Positions 25,345 through 38,800 of a DNA stretch of 64,000 nucleotides are shown here, one piece after another (position 1 is the first letter of the stretch; every line of letters begins with the position of its first letter). Location of the stretch: assembly GCA_900708905.1 (NCBI GenBank), contig CAADRB010000019.1, positions 1,523,161 through 1,587,160 on the forward strand, given 5' to 3'. This DNA comes from Hymenolepis diminuta. Lineage: Eukaryota; Platyhelminthes; Cestoda; Cyclophyllidea; Hymenolepididae. The translations under genes and the position numbers were made by a program. The notes beneath the pieces were generated by a model. The model had not been told where the DNA came from and searched no databases. It saw nothing but the letters and a program-made list of their open reading frames with translations.

Positions 25345-25564
25345 TTAATAGCGAAAGAATGTGTGAATTTTGATTTGCGCAAGTTTTGTAAGGTTGTTCG
25401 GCGGCGCTTTTAGTAATTCAATAGCTAATTTGTACAAACTGAGTATGTGTAATTCCTGTTTATCATATTCTTCGCAATATTTAAAATACATCACCACTTG
25501 GAGTGGCGTGATCTCCTTCTCACTCACACGTCTTACCATGCACACCTCACCATCCTCATCATCA
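25345..25564 (-). CDS. Unidentified coding-like exon, possibly the last exon of a gene
   Basis: An open minus-strand stretch of about 73 codons ends in TAA at 25345. Its composition is balanced and protein-like: an acidic SDDEDGEV start, then EITPLQVVMYFKYCEEYDK and a helix with KLAIELLKAPPNNLTKLAQ. That differs from the Phe/Lys/Asn-rich translations of surrounding noncoding DNA. A possible splice acceptor (GAGGCAG) lies just before it, although the tract ahead of it is not strongly pyrimidine-rich. I do not recognise the family. It sits upstream of XPOT in the same orientation. A second open minus-strand stretch at 25659-25853 could be a preceding exon but is less convincing. It could also be a chance frame. 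Confidence 0.35.
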
Positions 25565-28140
25565 CTGCCTCATTTTGTGTTATTGCGCCGTGTTGCACGT
25601 AATATTTACTTATTTTCAGCTATTTCACCCCAGATTTTAAAGATTTTCCTTTATCTTTTTATATTTCCAAATAGTGCGGGTAGGGGTTTGTATCACTCCA
25701 TGGAATGTTGACTAATGGCTCTGAGCTTCCCTGGTGATTATTTTTTATTGGTTTCTTGTCCGACGAACAAAAATCCCAAAACATCCCACCATCAGCATTG
25801 GCGCTTGTTTCCTTCCATTTCAAACGCCAATTCAACTTCTTATTTTTTCTCATTTTATTTCTTATTTTGATACATCTATGGTTTAACTTAACTTCTTTTT
25901 GAGTTGCGTGGATTTGGGTCTTCTTATTTTAGTAAAGGCATTGTTGACGGGATTAGTACTATTATAGGCTGCTGGTGCTCTCGCAATTATTGAAACAAGA
26001 TACACACCTGATTTTCATGCATTTGTTTTGCTGCCGCATGTAATGTAATGCTGCTCTCATGACGCATTTTGAAAGACTTTTTTGAGGATCTGTCACTTGA
26101 TGAGATTTATTTATCCTCATCTCTTTTCATCAACAATTCCAAATGTTGGTAATGATGTGTGGATTTTAGTGTCAGGTCCTTGATAATGAAATAGTGGAAT
26201 GAAATGCTGTTCTTGGATTATTTCTAATTTTTAGTTTCTTTCGTCAGCATATTTACAACATCAATTCATCGGCTGAGTACGTGGTTTTTAAGTGAAGTTA
26301 TGCTTCAGCAACCCTGTATATTCTCTTAATTTTTGCTCACTTATTGCATAAAAATTAATTATCCATTTGATTGAAGTACGGTAAATTACGAAATTACACA
26401 TTGTTGGATGACGAAATAAAACCATCGATAGTGTTTGTCAAATATCCATTTACAAAATTCTAAGCTTCATCCATTTGTAAAGTATTGAAAGAAATCTGTA
26501 GTCACTGATGGCAATCGCTTCTGTTCACAAAATCTCATTTTATGAATAGGTCCGGCTCGATGTGTATTACAAAGTCGTTTACTCCTAAATTAATCGTATT
26601 CCTCTTATATATTTTGGGGATTTGCAAACCAACCTCCTATTTCCGAGCTATATATATACACACACACACAACACAGTTATGGTGATATCTACCTTAAAGA
26701 TGTGTATTCAGAGGTCAACAAGGCTCAGCACACTTTTGGCGAAAAACTCGCCAAATCCTTTCATTGTAATAGGTTGGTTTCTTGTTCTTTCGTAAATTGC
26801 CAATCACTAAAATTTATTACCAGTTCTGAATACGTTTCGGAATATTTTTGCAACTGAAAGTTTAGGTGTTCTTCCCTGTTTTTTATGTGCTTGGCGAGAT
26901 CCCGCGGATGCAGAACAAAAATAACGATGATTTTAGTATTACAGCGATAAATCTGCCAGTCAAATTATTAAAATATTTGGTCGATGGGGAAATAGTTTTA
27001 ATAAACCATGGTTATCATAATGTGTCTATCTAGTTTATTAAACTATAAAATAGTATATAAGCTTTGTTTCTCTCTTATTTCAACTTAAAATCTCCAAATC
27101 AGTTATTTTATCCGAATCTATCGAATATGAGTCCCTATGCTTACTCATGCTCAAATCTTCACTGTTAAGGTTTTACTCTCATTTTTAAGTAAAATATTGT
27201 TTATAGTACCCGTTTAATGCGCTGTTTAAGTAAACTCTTTGTGTACGTTTGATTAATGAGACTATTGGGGAGTTTTAAATATATATTTGGTAATTTGATC
27301 TTATGTTCTGTCTGATTCTAGTGGAGGCTTCCTAAAAGTATAAATTCTTTAGCGGGAAAGCCAGTCTTGTAACTTTTGGCATAAGTGATACCAGGGTATA
27401 ATGGATAGGGTGACGTAGCGCTCAACTCACAGGCCTGTCAGGTCAAAGGTCATAGATCAGTGCACATCCAGCGAAAAGTTTTTTTGATCACACTGATTAA
27501 CATTGCTCAGCGGAGCAGTGGCAGAATGGGAGTTTTCACCAGATGTCCTAGATTGTTGCCCCTCTATTCAAAGTAAGTTTTAGAACTGAAATTCTTCAAT
27601 GAACTTGGTGATTATTATTGGAAAGTCTAATTTTAGTATATCATCCTATATCATTTGTACCAGCTTTGGGAATTTTGTTTGAATAATGCAGCAAAATAGG
27701 AATTACACGCCTACGTAACTATCTTTTTTGGCTTGCTGCTTACCTTTCATGCACCCGTTCTCAAAACATCTTACATTTTAATTATGTCCTTCGTTACTTT
27801 TATTTAACTTTTTGATTCATCCTTTATTTCCTCATGCTAAAATGAGTATTTCTCTAGCCTGTCATTATTTGATTTTCCTTGTGATCTTTCCTAATTAATT
27901 TCTATAAAATGTGTATTGACTCGATTTGCTGCAACTGTGATGATGAAAACATTTAAAATGGGAAATGGCCAACACAAATACTATAATAATGGCTTCTATT
28001 TATCCATGCCTCCTGCAGTAGAAACTCGGTATGGAAGAGAAGCGTGCTTCTTGATGTATTAGAGAAGAAACATGGTCAAATAATACTTGAACTTAGGTAA
28101 AACCTTGCAGTATTAGCTTAATGAGTAGTTAACATCCCTA
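25565..28140. other. Gene-poor stretch
   Basis: No gene recognised. It contains a short TA/CA microsatellite (26649-26674). Around 27392-27465 a stretch looks like a tRNA gene remnant (GGGTATAATGGATAGGGTG with a later AGGTCAAAGGTCATAGATC), but it does not fold into a clover leaf. Confidence 0.4.
26649..26674. repeat. TA/CA microsatellite
   Basis: Alternating TA units run into alternating CA units. Confidence 0.85.
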
Positions 28141-28402
28141 ATTTCAAATTTATTGGTTCTCCGCCTGGATTGCAGCAGTTAGTGCTTGTCTACGATGTCT
28201 AGTGCTTATAGACTGGTATTTTTAATTGAGAAGGGTCTGTCTAGCCACTTCAACTCATTTTTGTCCCCCAACAGTTGAGAGAGCAAAATAATCCTACTGT
28301 TAAACCGCTTATAGTTTTAGGTAGCGGAGTTGAGATAGCTAAAAATTTTAACTTAGCAGAGCTCCGTAAGTTGTGTTTGTTCTATCTGAATAATACATAT
28401 AT
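28141..28402 (+). repeat. Dispersed repeat family B, copy 1
   Basis: Similar in the same orientation to 53286-53550 and 54031-54277. Shared order of landmarks: a TTTCAAATT-like block, GATTGCAGCA, TGCTTGTC.ACG, a GGTCTGTC/GGTCAGTC block, CCCAACAGTTGAGA, GCGG.GTTGAGA.AGCTAAA, TTAACTTAGCAGAGCTCC, and a closing ATACATATAT. No open frame is shared by the copies, and no tRNA-like promoter or terminal repeat is evident. Confidence 0.65.
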
Positions 28403-31400
28403 TTAGTCAGTACTGTTATAATTTTACTGATGGTAAAATCTCTAGCGAAATGTACTTTCGTCTTTCCACTCAGGAAACGTGAACTCGACGTTTATGTTTT
28501 CGTGCCGTGTTAGAGGTAACGGCACCACCTAGAGGCTTTTGTTATTTATTGTAAAATCGGTATCCGCTTAATGCTTTAGCCTATTCGTACATTTGTTACC
28601 TAGTTTCTTGTGATGTTCATTATCACTTTCTACTTCACTGTCTCACTTATTAGCATAATAATCTTATTTATATTTGCACTCATTTATAATGTATAACATT
28701 ATCACGAATTCGTTTTTGAAAACCGTATCTATACGCTATCAAATCTTAATAAGATAAAAGAATCCATCATTGTCTTCTCTTGAGGAGAATTCTCAGGGTC
28801 AAGATGTCGTAAGCGCTCTTGCATTTTGTACGAAATACCAGCCTAAATTTGTTTAATTTTAATGACACTTATTTAGGATTCTTCTCTCCCCCTGTGGCGT
28901 TCACTCGCCACATAAGCTAGAATTCCTATGGGGTAATACCATTTGTATGTAGTGCTCAGTTTGTATGGTTTTATTCTAAAAAAAACAAATTTTGATCATT
29001 CTGCTGAACTTATTTCTGCTCCGATTTGTTAGGAGAAATGAGATATATTCTATGCTCGACCAGATTTTAGAAAGTTTTGTGAGCATAGTTAGTTCTCCGG
29101 CGCTAAATATTTCGACTACTGTTCACCCGTATTTATACTTACTGTATTGCTTGTTGATCAGGTAATAGATAAATCATGTTTTTCCAATTGTATATAACCT
29201 GAATGCTTTTCTAATTAAAGAGACGAAAATAGGCCCTAGCTGAATTGTAATCCCTCTCTTGCGTTTGAACAGCTATAGCTATGATACATCTCAGTAGACG
29301 GCTTGGTAATACCGCAGCCCTAAATTGTTTGTTACTTCATATTATTAGTACATTTCCATTTTACGTAATTGTCTTTTGTATATTGAGTTAATTTTCTTTA
29401 ATTTAATATGAAGTTTGTGGTAGATATTCTCATATTACAATAGTACTTTACTATTTCACGCTCTGGTTGGCAAATAACAATCCATCATTTGCATTCCCAT
29501 GTGATGAAGTCACACAACTGTCTGTATCAGTTGCCGATTCGAAAACCTGCCACTATTCGTGATGTGATATTGAGTTTCGCAATATCTTTATGAGGAAAGT
29601 GATTCATCTTAAAGCATTTATTAGGCTCATCTTAGCATCGCTATGGTTATTGTCTTAAGGTCAATACTAAAGCATTAACTCCAGGTCGTACATCAATTAA
29701 ATACCGGAAAAAATGTATTTTTATTGCTCATTTAATATTTTGATAAATCCTTTCCTTAAGGCTTTTAGTTGTAGGTAGCTCTAAGAGAACAAATCAAAAT
29801 ATTAAATTAATTCACTGTTCCTTACCATATTCTAGGATGTCGTTTTTATTTTCATGCTTTAGTTTCTCATGTCCTTTACTAACTTTAAAGATAAAATCTC
29901 TTTTCAAGTCTTCTTTTCTATCTTTCCTTCACATTTTTATTGGTTAGATTATACCCTTTTATTAAGTTTCCTTTGTAACTTGAGAGCATTTTTTACTCTA
30001 TTTGATGTAATGTAATCACTATTTCTGGTTAATTAGAAATAAGGAGATATGCTTTTGCAGTAATCTTTTGAGTTATCTACATCCACTGAAAATTTGTTTG
30101 GCCGAAATTTCGATTCTAATCCTTAAGAGAGTTTGGCTTCTGGCTTGGTACGGAAGGCAGAACTATTAATGCAACGTGTGTAGTTTTGTTTTAGATCTGC
30201 ACAAACTTTGTATCCAACATTCGCAAGCTTAATGCCTTGTCTAACACTCATGTAATTCACTGTTGACGTTCTGCTATTGGGATGAAATGTTGTTTTGTAT
30301 CTTTTTATTTTGTATGTTAGATGTTGATGATATAACGTCATTTAGGGTTTAATGCCAATATCGGCTTGGACTACCGTGTTCACTATCCCATTTACAACTT
30401 ACACTCAGTGATGTCAGAATAATAGCATAACTAAAACAGTGCTTCGAACGTCAGACTTTAACCAGTTTCCATAAAAACTTTACATGATTAAAACAATCAA
30501 TTTCTCTTATGATGCCCATTTTTTACTATTTTATAAAAGTAGTTACAATGTGAATGGATATATATCTCTCAAATCCTGGGGTTTATAGTATAGAAAAGTG
30601 TGATAACTGAAGGCTTTGTTCTTGATTGTGTTTGGAATAGAAATATTAACCAAAATATTCTTGTAATTTCCCAATATTGGCTAAACTGAATTTACTATGA
30701 TTTTGTAATTTTGGTAGTTTTTCATAATTTTAGACGAAATAAAGAAACTTATTTTAAATTCCTTACTGATTACGTCGAGAAGACAATTGTACTGCGTTCT
30801 AATTAACATTTGAGTTTAGCTTTTATGGTGACATTGTTATGAAGTCCGTTTGATAAAATGATTAGTTTAAATTTGGAGGTGAATTTCGAATGGTTAAAAG
30901 AGAATTCTCTAAATTCGTGGTAGATGGTAAGATGGTCCCACGTTATTATTATTTCAATTTCTTAGTCTTACTATCTACCCAGATTCTGAATTAATAACGT
31001 CCGAATTAAGGACTTTAAGTTACTGTTACTGGTAAAAATCCATTATGTAGCACGTGTATAATTATTCATTTTTGCTGCCGTTCGCCGACTATGTAGTGGT
31101 CAAGATGCACAAAGGTGAAGAGAATGATTCCTATCGATATATTTAGATATTAATATGATCAACCTTGTTGGATAATACAGTTTAGAAGAAGAGTAGTAAC
31201 TGAATGTGAGGTTATCAGTCGGAATGATTCTTAATCTAGAATGCCCATGTGTTGATTAAGAGAAGCGTCGATTCAATTTACTTGAGAATTTCTGTTGTTC
31301 ATACTGACTGAGCTACTGAGAATTGAGCTTCCTAAAATCGTTCTTAGCGCCATCTTTTTATAACTCTTCTTTACCATTTTATAAAGTTATAACCACTCAG

Positions 31401-31509
31401 ACCCCGGGAGGAATAAGAGAAAATCTTTAGTTCAGGAAAACGGCTTTTCCATTATTGAAAATAGCTTTACTTTCATAGAATGTAATATATAGGAAAATGA
31501 TTGCCTGCC
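28403..31509. other. Gene-free stretch
   Basis: No coding region, RNA gene or mobile element recognised. A 72-codon minus-strand frame at 30123-30341 has no recognisable family and no splice context. Confidence 0.4.
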
Positions 31510-31678
31510 TGATTAGCCAGTAATTACAGCGGTAATTACTTCAATGGTGGTCTTACATATCTATGGCCTCAGAAATTCAATAATCAATAATCCAGTGCAC
31601 AAGCGTTGAAACTTGTTAGTGTCGCTCGATTGCACCGAAAATATTATGTTCGATTTCCTATCCGATAAAAATCGTGAA
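31510..31678 (+). repeat. Dispersed repeat family E, copy 1
   Basis: Matches 40538-40718 in the same orientation. Both start TGATTAGC, continue through an AATTxCAGC block, a CAxTGGTG block and CATATCxATG, and then share AAATxCAATAATCxATAAT and GAAAATATT. The copies are moderately diverged, with indels. The ends have no visible inverted repeats. Confidence 0.6.
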
Positions 31679-33969
31679 TGCTGTCCAATTGCATTTCGAA
31701 TAAGGTAAGCAGTTGAAGTTTGTGTTAAGATATTAAAAATACGCAGCGTTAGCAGCACCCGAAATTCTCGCACCTAGATTCCACTATTCTGAACTAAAGT
31801 AACCTAAATCAAATATCCTCGGTGTCCTTACGTTTATCTTAGTTGAGTTTCAGTACTACTATGTGAATCGTTTCATTTAATTCATTTTCACAGTAAAAAC
31901 CAAAACACATTGAGTCTTCCCTGACCTTCAATTTTCCGATTGCATTTTTCTTTTACTTTGCTTAAGTGAAAATCATTAGAAATTAGAAGGCAGAAACTCT
32001 AGATTTCTGTCTGCCTATTTTAATGTGGGCTTTTAGAGAATATTCAATACTTTTGTCCCTGGTTTGGATTCATAAAGTTTGTCTCATTATTCAACTTAAT
32101 GTTCCTTAAACAGCATCATTTGGGCTTTTCTCTAGCTTATTCCTCTACGGAACTGATTTTTCTATGTAAAATCACATATCTCTTACCGCCTACATTTTAC
32201 TTCTGTCAAACAGCGGAGTAGTAATAATTTGACTTATTAATTTGAGTTCATCACGGTGAGCTCGACCGGTTAAATTTTTAATTTTGCTTCAATGGTGTTC
32301 ACGTATGCATAATTTACTCTTTTGTATAAGCCCAAAGTTATTTCTTTACTTTACACAGTTGTCCTTAACTTGTTCAATCATGTCTTATTTTGTTCTTTAC
32401 TTTTCACTTCTATGTTGTAGGGGTAAAACATTTACAAAGTCATTTTTAAGAAACTCAATCCACAGTGAAATATTAGAAACAGTGTAAATCACCTCTATGT
32501 GTTTAAGGCAAAATCACGTTAAAAAATCTCCTGGAACAAAGATGTAATGTTAGTTTTAAAAAATGCAGCTTAAAAGAGAACCATTCGTTTTGTAGCCCAA
32601 AAAAATAATTAAAGCTGGCTGCAAATCGCCATGATCAGAAGACTTATGTAATGATTAGGCAATATATGTGGATTCCGGTACTCTGGATATTTGGTGAATT
32701 AATCAGCCAAATTTGTGAGTCAGTCACCTACACAATTTATTTTTTAAACTCTAGTTGGGAAACTTGTGCTGACTTCTCGTACTTTCCTTTACAAATTAGA
32801 AAACATTTTAGGTTAGTTAAATCTTAATTTGAAGTATTTAAAGTGGAAAATTACCCTGGGTCATAGTTATGTAAAACTTAGTTCGTCCATTTAAACAAAA
32901 GTTCGAATTTAAGGTACAATTTGGGCCTAAGGTACGTAGCTGTAAATATTTTAGTTCACCGGGGGAGGATAAAAAGCTAATTGTGGGGCTTCAGTTCTTA
33001 AACCAATATCTTCATCCAGTTGCAGTAGCAATTAGAGCCCATTTGTCCTCAAAACTCTATTCTTTAAGATTTCGAAAGCTTTTGGTTAGGGCTTTGCTTT
33101 GATGGAGGCAGATGGATGAAAATTATAGTATGTTGCTTTTCAAGAGCGATAGTTTGTATTCATTTTCTAAATGTCACTTTTCGTAAGTAAGGTCAAACTC
33201 ATCTTATTGCAGAAGAAAGCATGCGCCAAAATTGACTGTTTAAAAGATGGATGATGGCGCCTCTCCATCTTTAGTGTTACAGATCCCTTTGTTGACATAA
33301 AGTAGCGAGATTTGTTTTCATAACAACAGCACATGTTGATCGTTGCTTTTATCTTCCGATATTCATTTTTTTCACTAAATTTGATACGTCTGGAGATATA
33401 CCTGTTTGTTATTTTGTAAGATGAGTGAGGGTGTTTGATACGGCGTTTATGCTATAAACTCCATCAATTATGTTTGAATATCTTGTATTTATTGATAGTT
33501 TTGTAAGGCAAACTGCTTACACGTAATGAATTTAGATTCCACCAATGAGAGATTCATTGAGTATAAATGTCATTCTCTTTACTTAATCACGATCTGAAGT
33601 GGAATAGCCAGATGAATTTTTCTTATCTAGTGAAATAATAAGCTCATAGGTAAAGGCTCAGGTTCATTTATCATCTCTGGATTTGTCCTATGATTAGTTT
33701 TGTCAGTAGCGACTTTTACGATCAGGAGATTGGGATTTCGAGCTTAGCTAATCATCCATCACTCTTTTGATTAGCTACTATACCTACAGGCTTGTTAGTC
33801 AATATATTTTTACAACTTAATCTCATCGCCTTGTGCTATTTCAGCTCTTGAGTAACTTATGGTATGCTTCTGTGCGCTTTTAGAGTTGCTATGCATCAAA
33901 ATGTTGACTCTTTTCTAACGTGAATTAACTCGTCAACGCCTCTCTTACCTTGTATGTGCTTTAGTTTCA

Positions 33970-33993
33970 AAGAGAGAGAAAGAGAGAGAGAGA
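33970..33993. repeat. AG microsatellite
   Basis: Alternating AG units with one interruption. Confidence 0.85.
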
Positions 33994-34583
33994 TCGTTCC
34001 AAACTTATTGAAAAGGCTTAAAATTTACGTAAAGGTTGCTGCAGAAAGAATAACTGTCACGGTTTGTTACTTTAGTAAATACAAGTTGTTATTGTAATAA
34101 AAGCATCTTTAAACATGTATTTTATGAAATAGAAGACTGAGTTAAAGTCTAACTGAATACTTTTGGTGCACTCAAGAGGAACTCAAAAACGTCATCTCTC
34201 GTTCATTGAATTATCGATTATTGGATTTTCATGCTCATATCTGGGATTGCATTGGTTTACCAGGCATTTGATAGATTATATAATCCAGCAGTGATTTATG
34301 AATAAAGGAGGATAAGATTGGTGCTCATTTTCGGTAATCTACCTTCTTACGAGTCAGGATGGACCTCTCTAATAAAGAGATTGCAAATCAGAAATTAAGT
34401 TTTCCTTAGGTACTAAATTTTCCTGTGCCTATTTTTCTCCATGTACAGTTAGGACGCTGCCAATCTGATTTAGCATTAATCTTACAAGTGTGGATGGCTA
34501 ATCATTTCCTGCTACAAAAGTTTTTATTTAGACAAATTTTCTTTCGTTATGAAAGTGATTATTTTACTGAAATTACTATAACT

Positions 34584-34614
34584 ATAACATTGTTTATTTG
34601 ATAAACAATGTTAT
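34584..34614. repeat. Perfect 14-bp palindrome with 3-base loop
   Basis: ATAACATTGTTTAT and its exact reverse complement flank TTG. It is AT-rich and could be a chance palindrome, a recombination footprint or a cruciform site. It lies about 0.9 kb before the candidate hyccin first exon. Confidence 0.75.
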
Positions 34615-35489
34615 TTTTTCATAATTTGGTTTATTGACTTTAATTATTTATTGTACAGTACTGTCGAAGTTAGTTTATTAAATAAATAGAGTGGGAAAAG
34701 TGTTTTCACTTAAGCAATTATCTCTTTTGGGAGAGCAGGGGTTGATGGGCTCTTAATTAATACGTAGGGGGAGTATATATTACTCCCATCAACAAAAATT
34801 GAGAATTTGCTATTATTTATGGATTCACGAGGAGCAGTTATTCTCCTCATCCACCCATTCTTTTTGTTTACTTTTAATGTGTTTTTTTTTTCAATTGTGT
34901 TGCTAATCACACGTAGCCTCACATAGTGACGTAGATAAAGGTTTGTTAAATGCTACCTGCAGTTAAGTGAGGTAAAGATTAGTCGAGAAAAGTGGTAATA
35001 TCTGGAATGGAGGACCAGTTCTGAGCGTTACTGAGGAGATATATTCACATCCTCTTATGGTTTACACTACATTGATAAGGATGATCGGTTCACTCGCTGG
35101 ATATACATCAAAGAGTTTTCAGTCCATGCCATCCGATGTACTTGTCAAGTGCTAGATCTTATAAACCTCGTTATTTAGAAGAAGAACCAAGTATCTTCCA
35201 CATCTGGTATTCGCAAAGAAAGAATGTGGAATTCGTGGCCTACTGATATTATAATGTTAATCTTAACTGTCGCTGGCATAACCGTAAGTACGTATCTATA
35301 TAGAATGTAGATTACTCACTTCGGCGTTCAGTGATTTCCGTAGCGCAGATTCAGTAAGAAGAAAAGATATAGTCTGTATTTGAAGTAGAAGTCTCCTCTG
35401 TCACTTTATTAAATCTGGTATCTGTTTGTTTACAACTTGGCAATTTGGAACTGTTTGGCTACCTAATTAGCCTGTTGTATGGATAGTTG

Positions 35490-35496
35490 ATGAAAG
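35490..35496 (+). other. Candidate hyccin first coding exon and donor
   Basis: ATGAAAG is followed by a consensus donor GTAAGTG. Joined to the acceptor ending at 35820, it supplies a start codon and keeps the hyccin frame, placing the first conserved Trp 12 residues from the start, close to vertebrate hyccin. The required acceptor (AAAG) is weaker than the CAG four bases upstream, so this is tentative. Confidence 0.35.
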
Positions 35497-35816
35497 GTAA
35501 GTGCAGTAATGGAAAAAATATTGAGTCCGAGGACTGAAATCAATCCGTCGGATTTTATAAATTCTGTTCCGAGTATTGAAAGCATCTCGTTTGTGCCTTC
35601 TATCAATTCTTCCTTTCACCCACGAATAAAGTCACCCATACGATTTCTTACTAATATCCTTATTGTGTTAGAATTGCAGTCACTCCTCTTTAGATTATCG
35701 TCACACTTAACCACTATATTAGCTTCAGAAAAGTTCGAATGGAATGACGCACCTATTTTAAATTACCTTATAATTTATTTCAAATTAACAGATCTCTTTT
35801 TACTTTTTCTAATCAG

Positions 35817-38800
35817 AAAGTGAAGGCAAAGATTCAAGATCTCTTCCAGTGGTTGAAAAATTATTCCTTTCAGCCACGCAGCAAAGATATTCGAGAGAGT
35901 TGCAAGTTGATGTATGATGTGCAGGTGGTTGAGGGTATCATCAAAATCTTCACAGACTGGTCATCTCTCGATGAGGTCCACTCTATCTGCCGAATATTCT
36001 ACGATGCCTACTTGTCTGGTGATAAGAGATCCAAATTCTTTGTCACCCTCCTACTCCCCACTATGCTACATACTTATCTCATTCATCTCCATGGCGAGAA
36101 AACAGATATCGTAGCGGAAGGGTCTGGAGCGGAGTCTCCTTCTTCGCCTTTTCGACGGCCATCTCATCCATTTTTCACCCTGGGTGATGGTCCTCTCCCG
36201 ACTACTAATCCCCTTGAATCCCTAGCATTCCTTCTCTCTGAATTCTGCCAACTTGCACCAGCTTTCGTCCGATGTCCTGAACTCTTTGGAAATGGTTTAG
36301 GTAGCTTGCCAGATTACCTAGTTCCCTCCGTCTATCACAGTCCCCCCTTCAGCACCTCAAAGCCTGTTCCGCAGCCTAAGATGACGAATAATTCCTCTTC
36401 CTCCACGATAAAGTTTAATCAAACGTCCTCAGCTGTGACAAGTGGTACCACCTCACAACCATTGACAGCAGCTTTTTCTGACATTGATCCACCATGTATA
36501 GTGAGAATTTATGTGGATGCTATGGCTAGGCAGTTTGTTGAAGGAACAGAGGAGCAACAGGCAGTCGTACTGCTCTCAATCAGAACCTACTGTGATATGG
36601 TAGAGCGCCTGACAACGCTGAATAACCGGAGGGTTCTTCCCTGTGCTCATCATCATCATTTGACGCTAATGATTGAGTTGGTGATTGCAATTGATAAACT
36701 ACTGTATATGTTAGATTTTGATCTTGTTCAGCTTACGGATCAGAAAACGGATGTTTCGGTGAAGATGGAGGAATTACGGGATCGAATGGTACGTTTATAA
36801 AAGCAAGAATCCTTTATTCCTAAGATATTTCGTTCCTTATGCGTATCTATCTATGTAAATACACATGTAGGTACAAGGAACAAATCATAAAAGAATTAAG
36901 AGTGGCATTAAGTAGACCAGATTGAAATTTTATAACATGCATCAAAGAGGATGAATGACTATGTTCGGTAAAAGAGAAAGGATGGAATAAAGGAGCTAAG
37001 CCTGGATGTCACCAGTATCACCGTATTTAATAATTAAAGCAAGCCATCTAACTTCTACAAATTCCACCTATTGATAACGATAGAAATCGACGAAGGATTT
37101 GACATATATCCTTATTCTGTGAGAAGAGGAAACACCCATCTCGAAGAATTTACCTGAAGGTGGCGTATAGAGTCAATATCCAGAGCTTAGAGTAGCCCAA
37201 CTTATATTGTACAACAGCAATCGAAATCTGAGGGAAAGAGAAAAAATGGAGAATTAAGAACGAAGAAGGGACGTGAGGATTAAGTTTCTGGGTCGGGTGT
37301 CTTTAAACTGACCTGGGAGTAACAGAGGTAAATTAACTGAATCATCACAAGGTAGGGGTTAGTGAAAGTCAGTAATCGATATGCAGGTGAGTTTTTTGTC
37401 TGAGAGAGGTGAAATGCAGTGTTTGCACTCGGTTTACATAAGCATTCGAACGTAGAAATTATTTAGAAAAGCGTATGAGAAGTGACTCTTCAGATGAATA
37501 ATCAACAAGGAAGAGTTGTAACAGGTATGTAGCAATCACAACAGAGATGTAAAATTCGATTTTTCTTTAGCAGTGATTTCTTTCCCTTCCTTGGTGAAAG
37601 ATAATGTCCTTTGAGAGCTTTGTTCCACTTAAACATTGTTTTGCTGTTTTGAAGCTGATCTTTATGTCACATCCATAAAGGTCAAGGTTTGCACTCAGTT
37701 GGTATCGTCTTAAAATGCATATTTTTCTTTATTGGTTAGTTTCTAAAGCAATCTTAATACCTCTGATTTGTGTTATTTTGCGTTTGATAAAAATATAAAT
37801 TCGCGAATGAGTAATTTTTAGCTGTTTGCATAATCATACTTTTATCTACAAACGATGGGGGTCTTAAATTTGATGAGACATAATTCTAGTAACCGTTTTG
37901 CTCTCTTGAGCGAATTGCGGGGTTGCGCGATGTGTTTTACTTCTTACAAAATGAGATGAAAATAGTGCGCGCTTTTGGTTAATGCATTTAGAATCCATTT
38001 GTGCTATTAAACCACAAGCTGAGCTTTAGCTGCTGTGGACATCATAATTATTTTCGATTCTAATTGCGCTAAATTACCAAGTATCAATTGACATTTAACC
38101 TAGACGACAGAAGACTCTTTGGATTCTGCGATTGAAAAGCTTGTCTTTCCTTAGGTTAATAGGTTTCAGTGTGAGGGTAAATTTTAATAATAAGGTTTGT
38201 CTCTATGCTTTTTGAACCCTTCCTTCTGAAGAGCACAGAAAATAAGAAAGTCGTCGCGAAATGTATTGTTTAGAAATAATCGATTTTATATTCCGCCACC
38301 AAAAGATTGGAAGGAGATAGAGACAGTGGCAGAATATTTGTACTTTGACAGGGTAGAACTAACTCACTAAGAGACTGAAGTTATGTCTTATTAAAGACCG
38401 AAAGTGCAGCTGTTGGATAACGTGAGGACGTCAGTAAGCGGTTGATTGGCCAAATTTTGAATCGTAAGCTTAAGAATTAAAGGGAGGGGGGTTATTCGGT
38501 AAGGAAAGTACGATAAGGGACAAACATAAATAGGAAATTAGGTTACATTTACAAAAACGAAAAGGACAAATATAGAATATTTTACAATCATTGCATCCAG
38601 CGCAGAAGTAAATCTAAATGATTATTTAGACGGCCTAGCCTACATTTGAGAATTATACTACCGGTAGCTAAGGAAGATAAGTGAATATGATTCAGCGATC
38701 ATACGGAGAAAGTAGGGCTAAATGGAGAATATACTTTAATATCAGTTATCGCTAATTGGACAATTGAAAGTTAAATAAATCAAATGGGGATCACAACTGC

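Larger units (their letters stand above)
31679..35489. other. Hyccin upstream region, no gene recognised
   Basis: AT-rich, with only chance frames. It includes an AG microsatellite (33970-33993) and a strong palindrome (34584-34614). The promoter and first exon of the hyccin gene should lie near the right end. Confidence 0.4.

Noticed and set aside
27392..27465. Possible tRNA gene
   Set aside because: A tRNA-like start is present but there is no pairing acceptor stem and no proper B box.
30123..30341. 72-codon minus-strand frame with a possible CxxLxxxYxxC spacing
   Set aside because: Too little to tie to a twin-cysteine family; no supporting exon or signal found.
8535..33150. Shared TCAAGAGCGA and GTTTGTAT between about 8535 and 33140
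   Set aside because: The similarity does not extend convincingly on either side. Could be chance or a very old repeat.
35509..35823. 104-codon plus-strand frame before the hyccin exon
   Set aside because: It is in a different frame from hyccin, resembles no family, and lies where the first intron should be. Its end runs through the splice acceptor.
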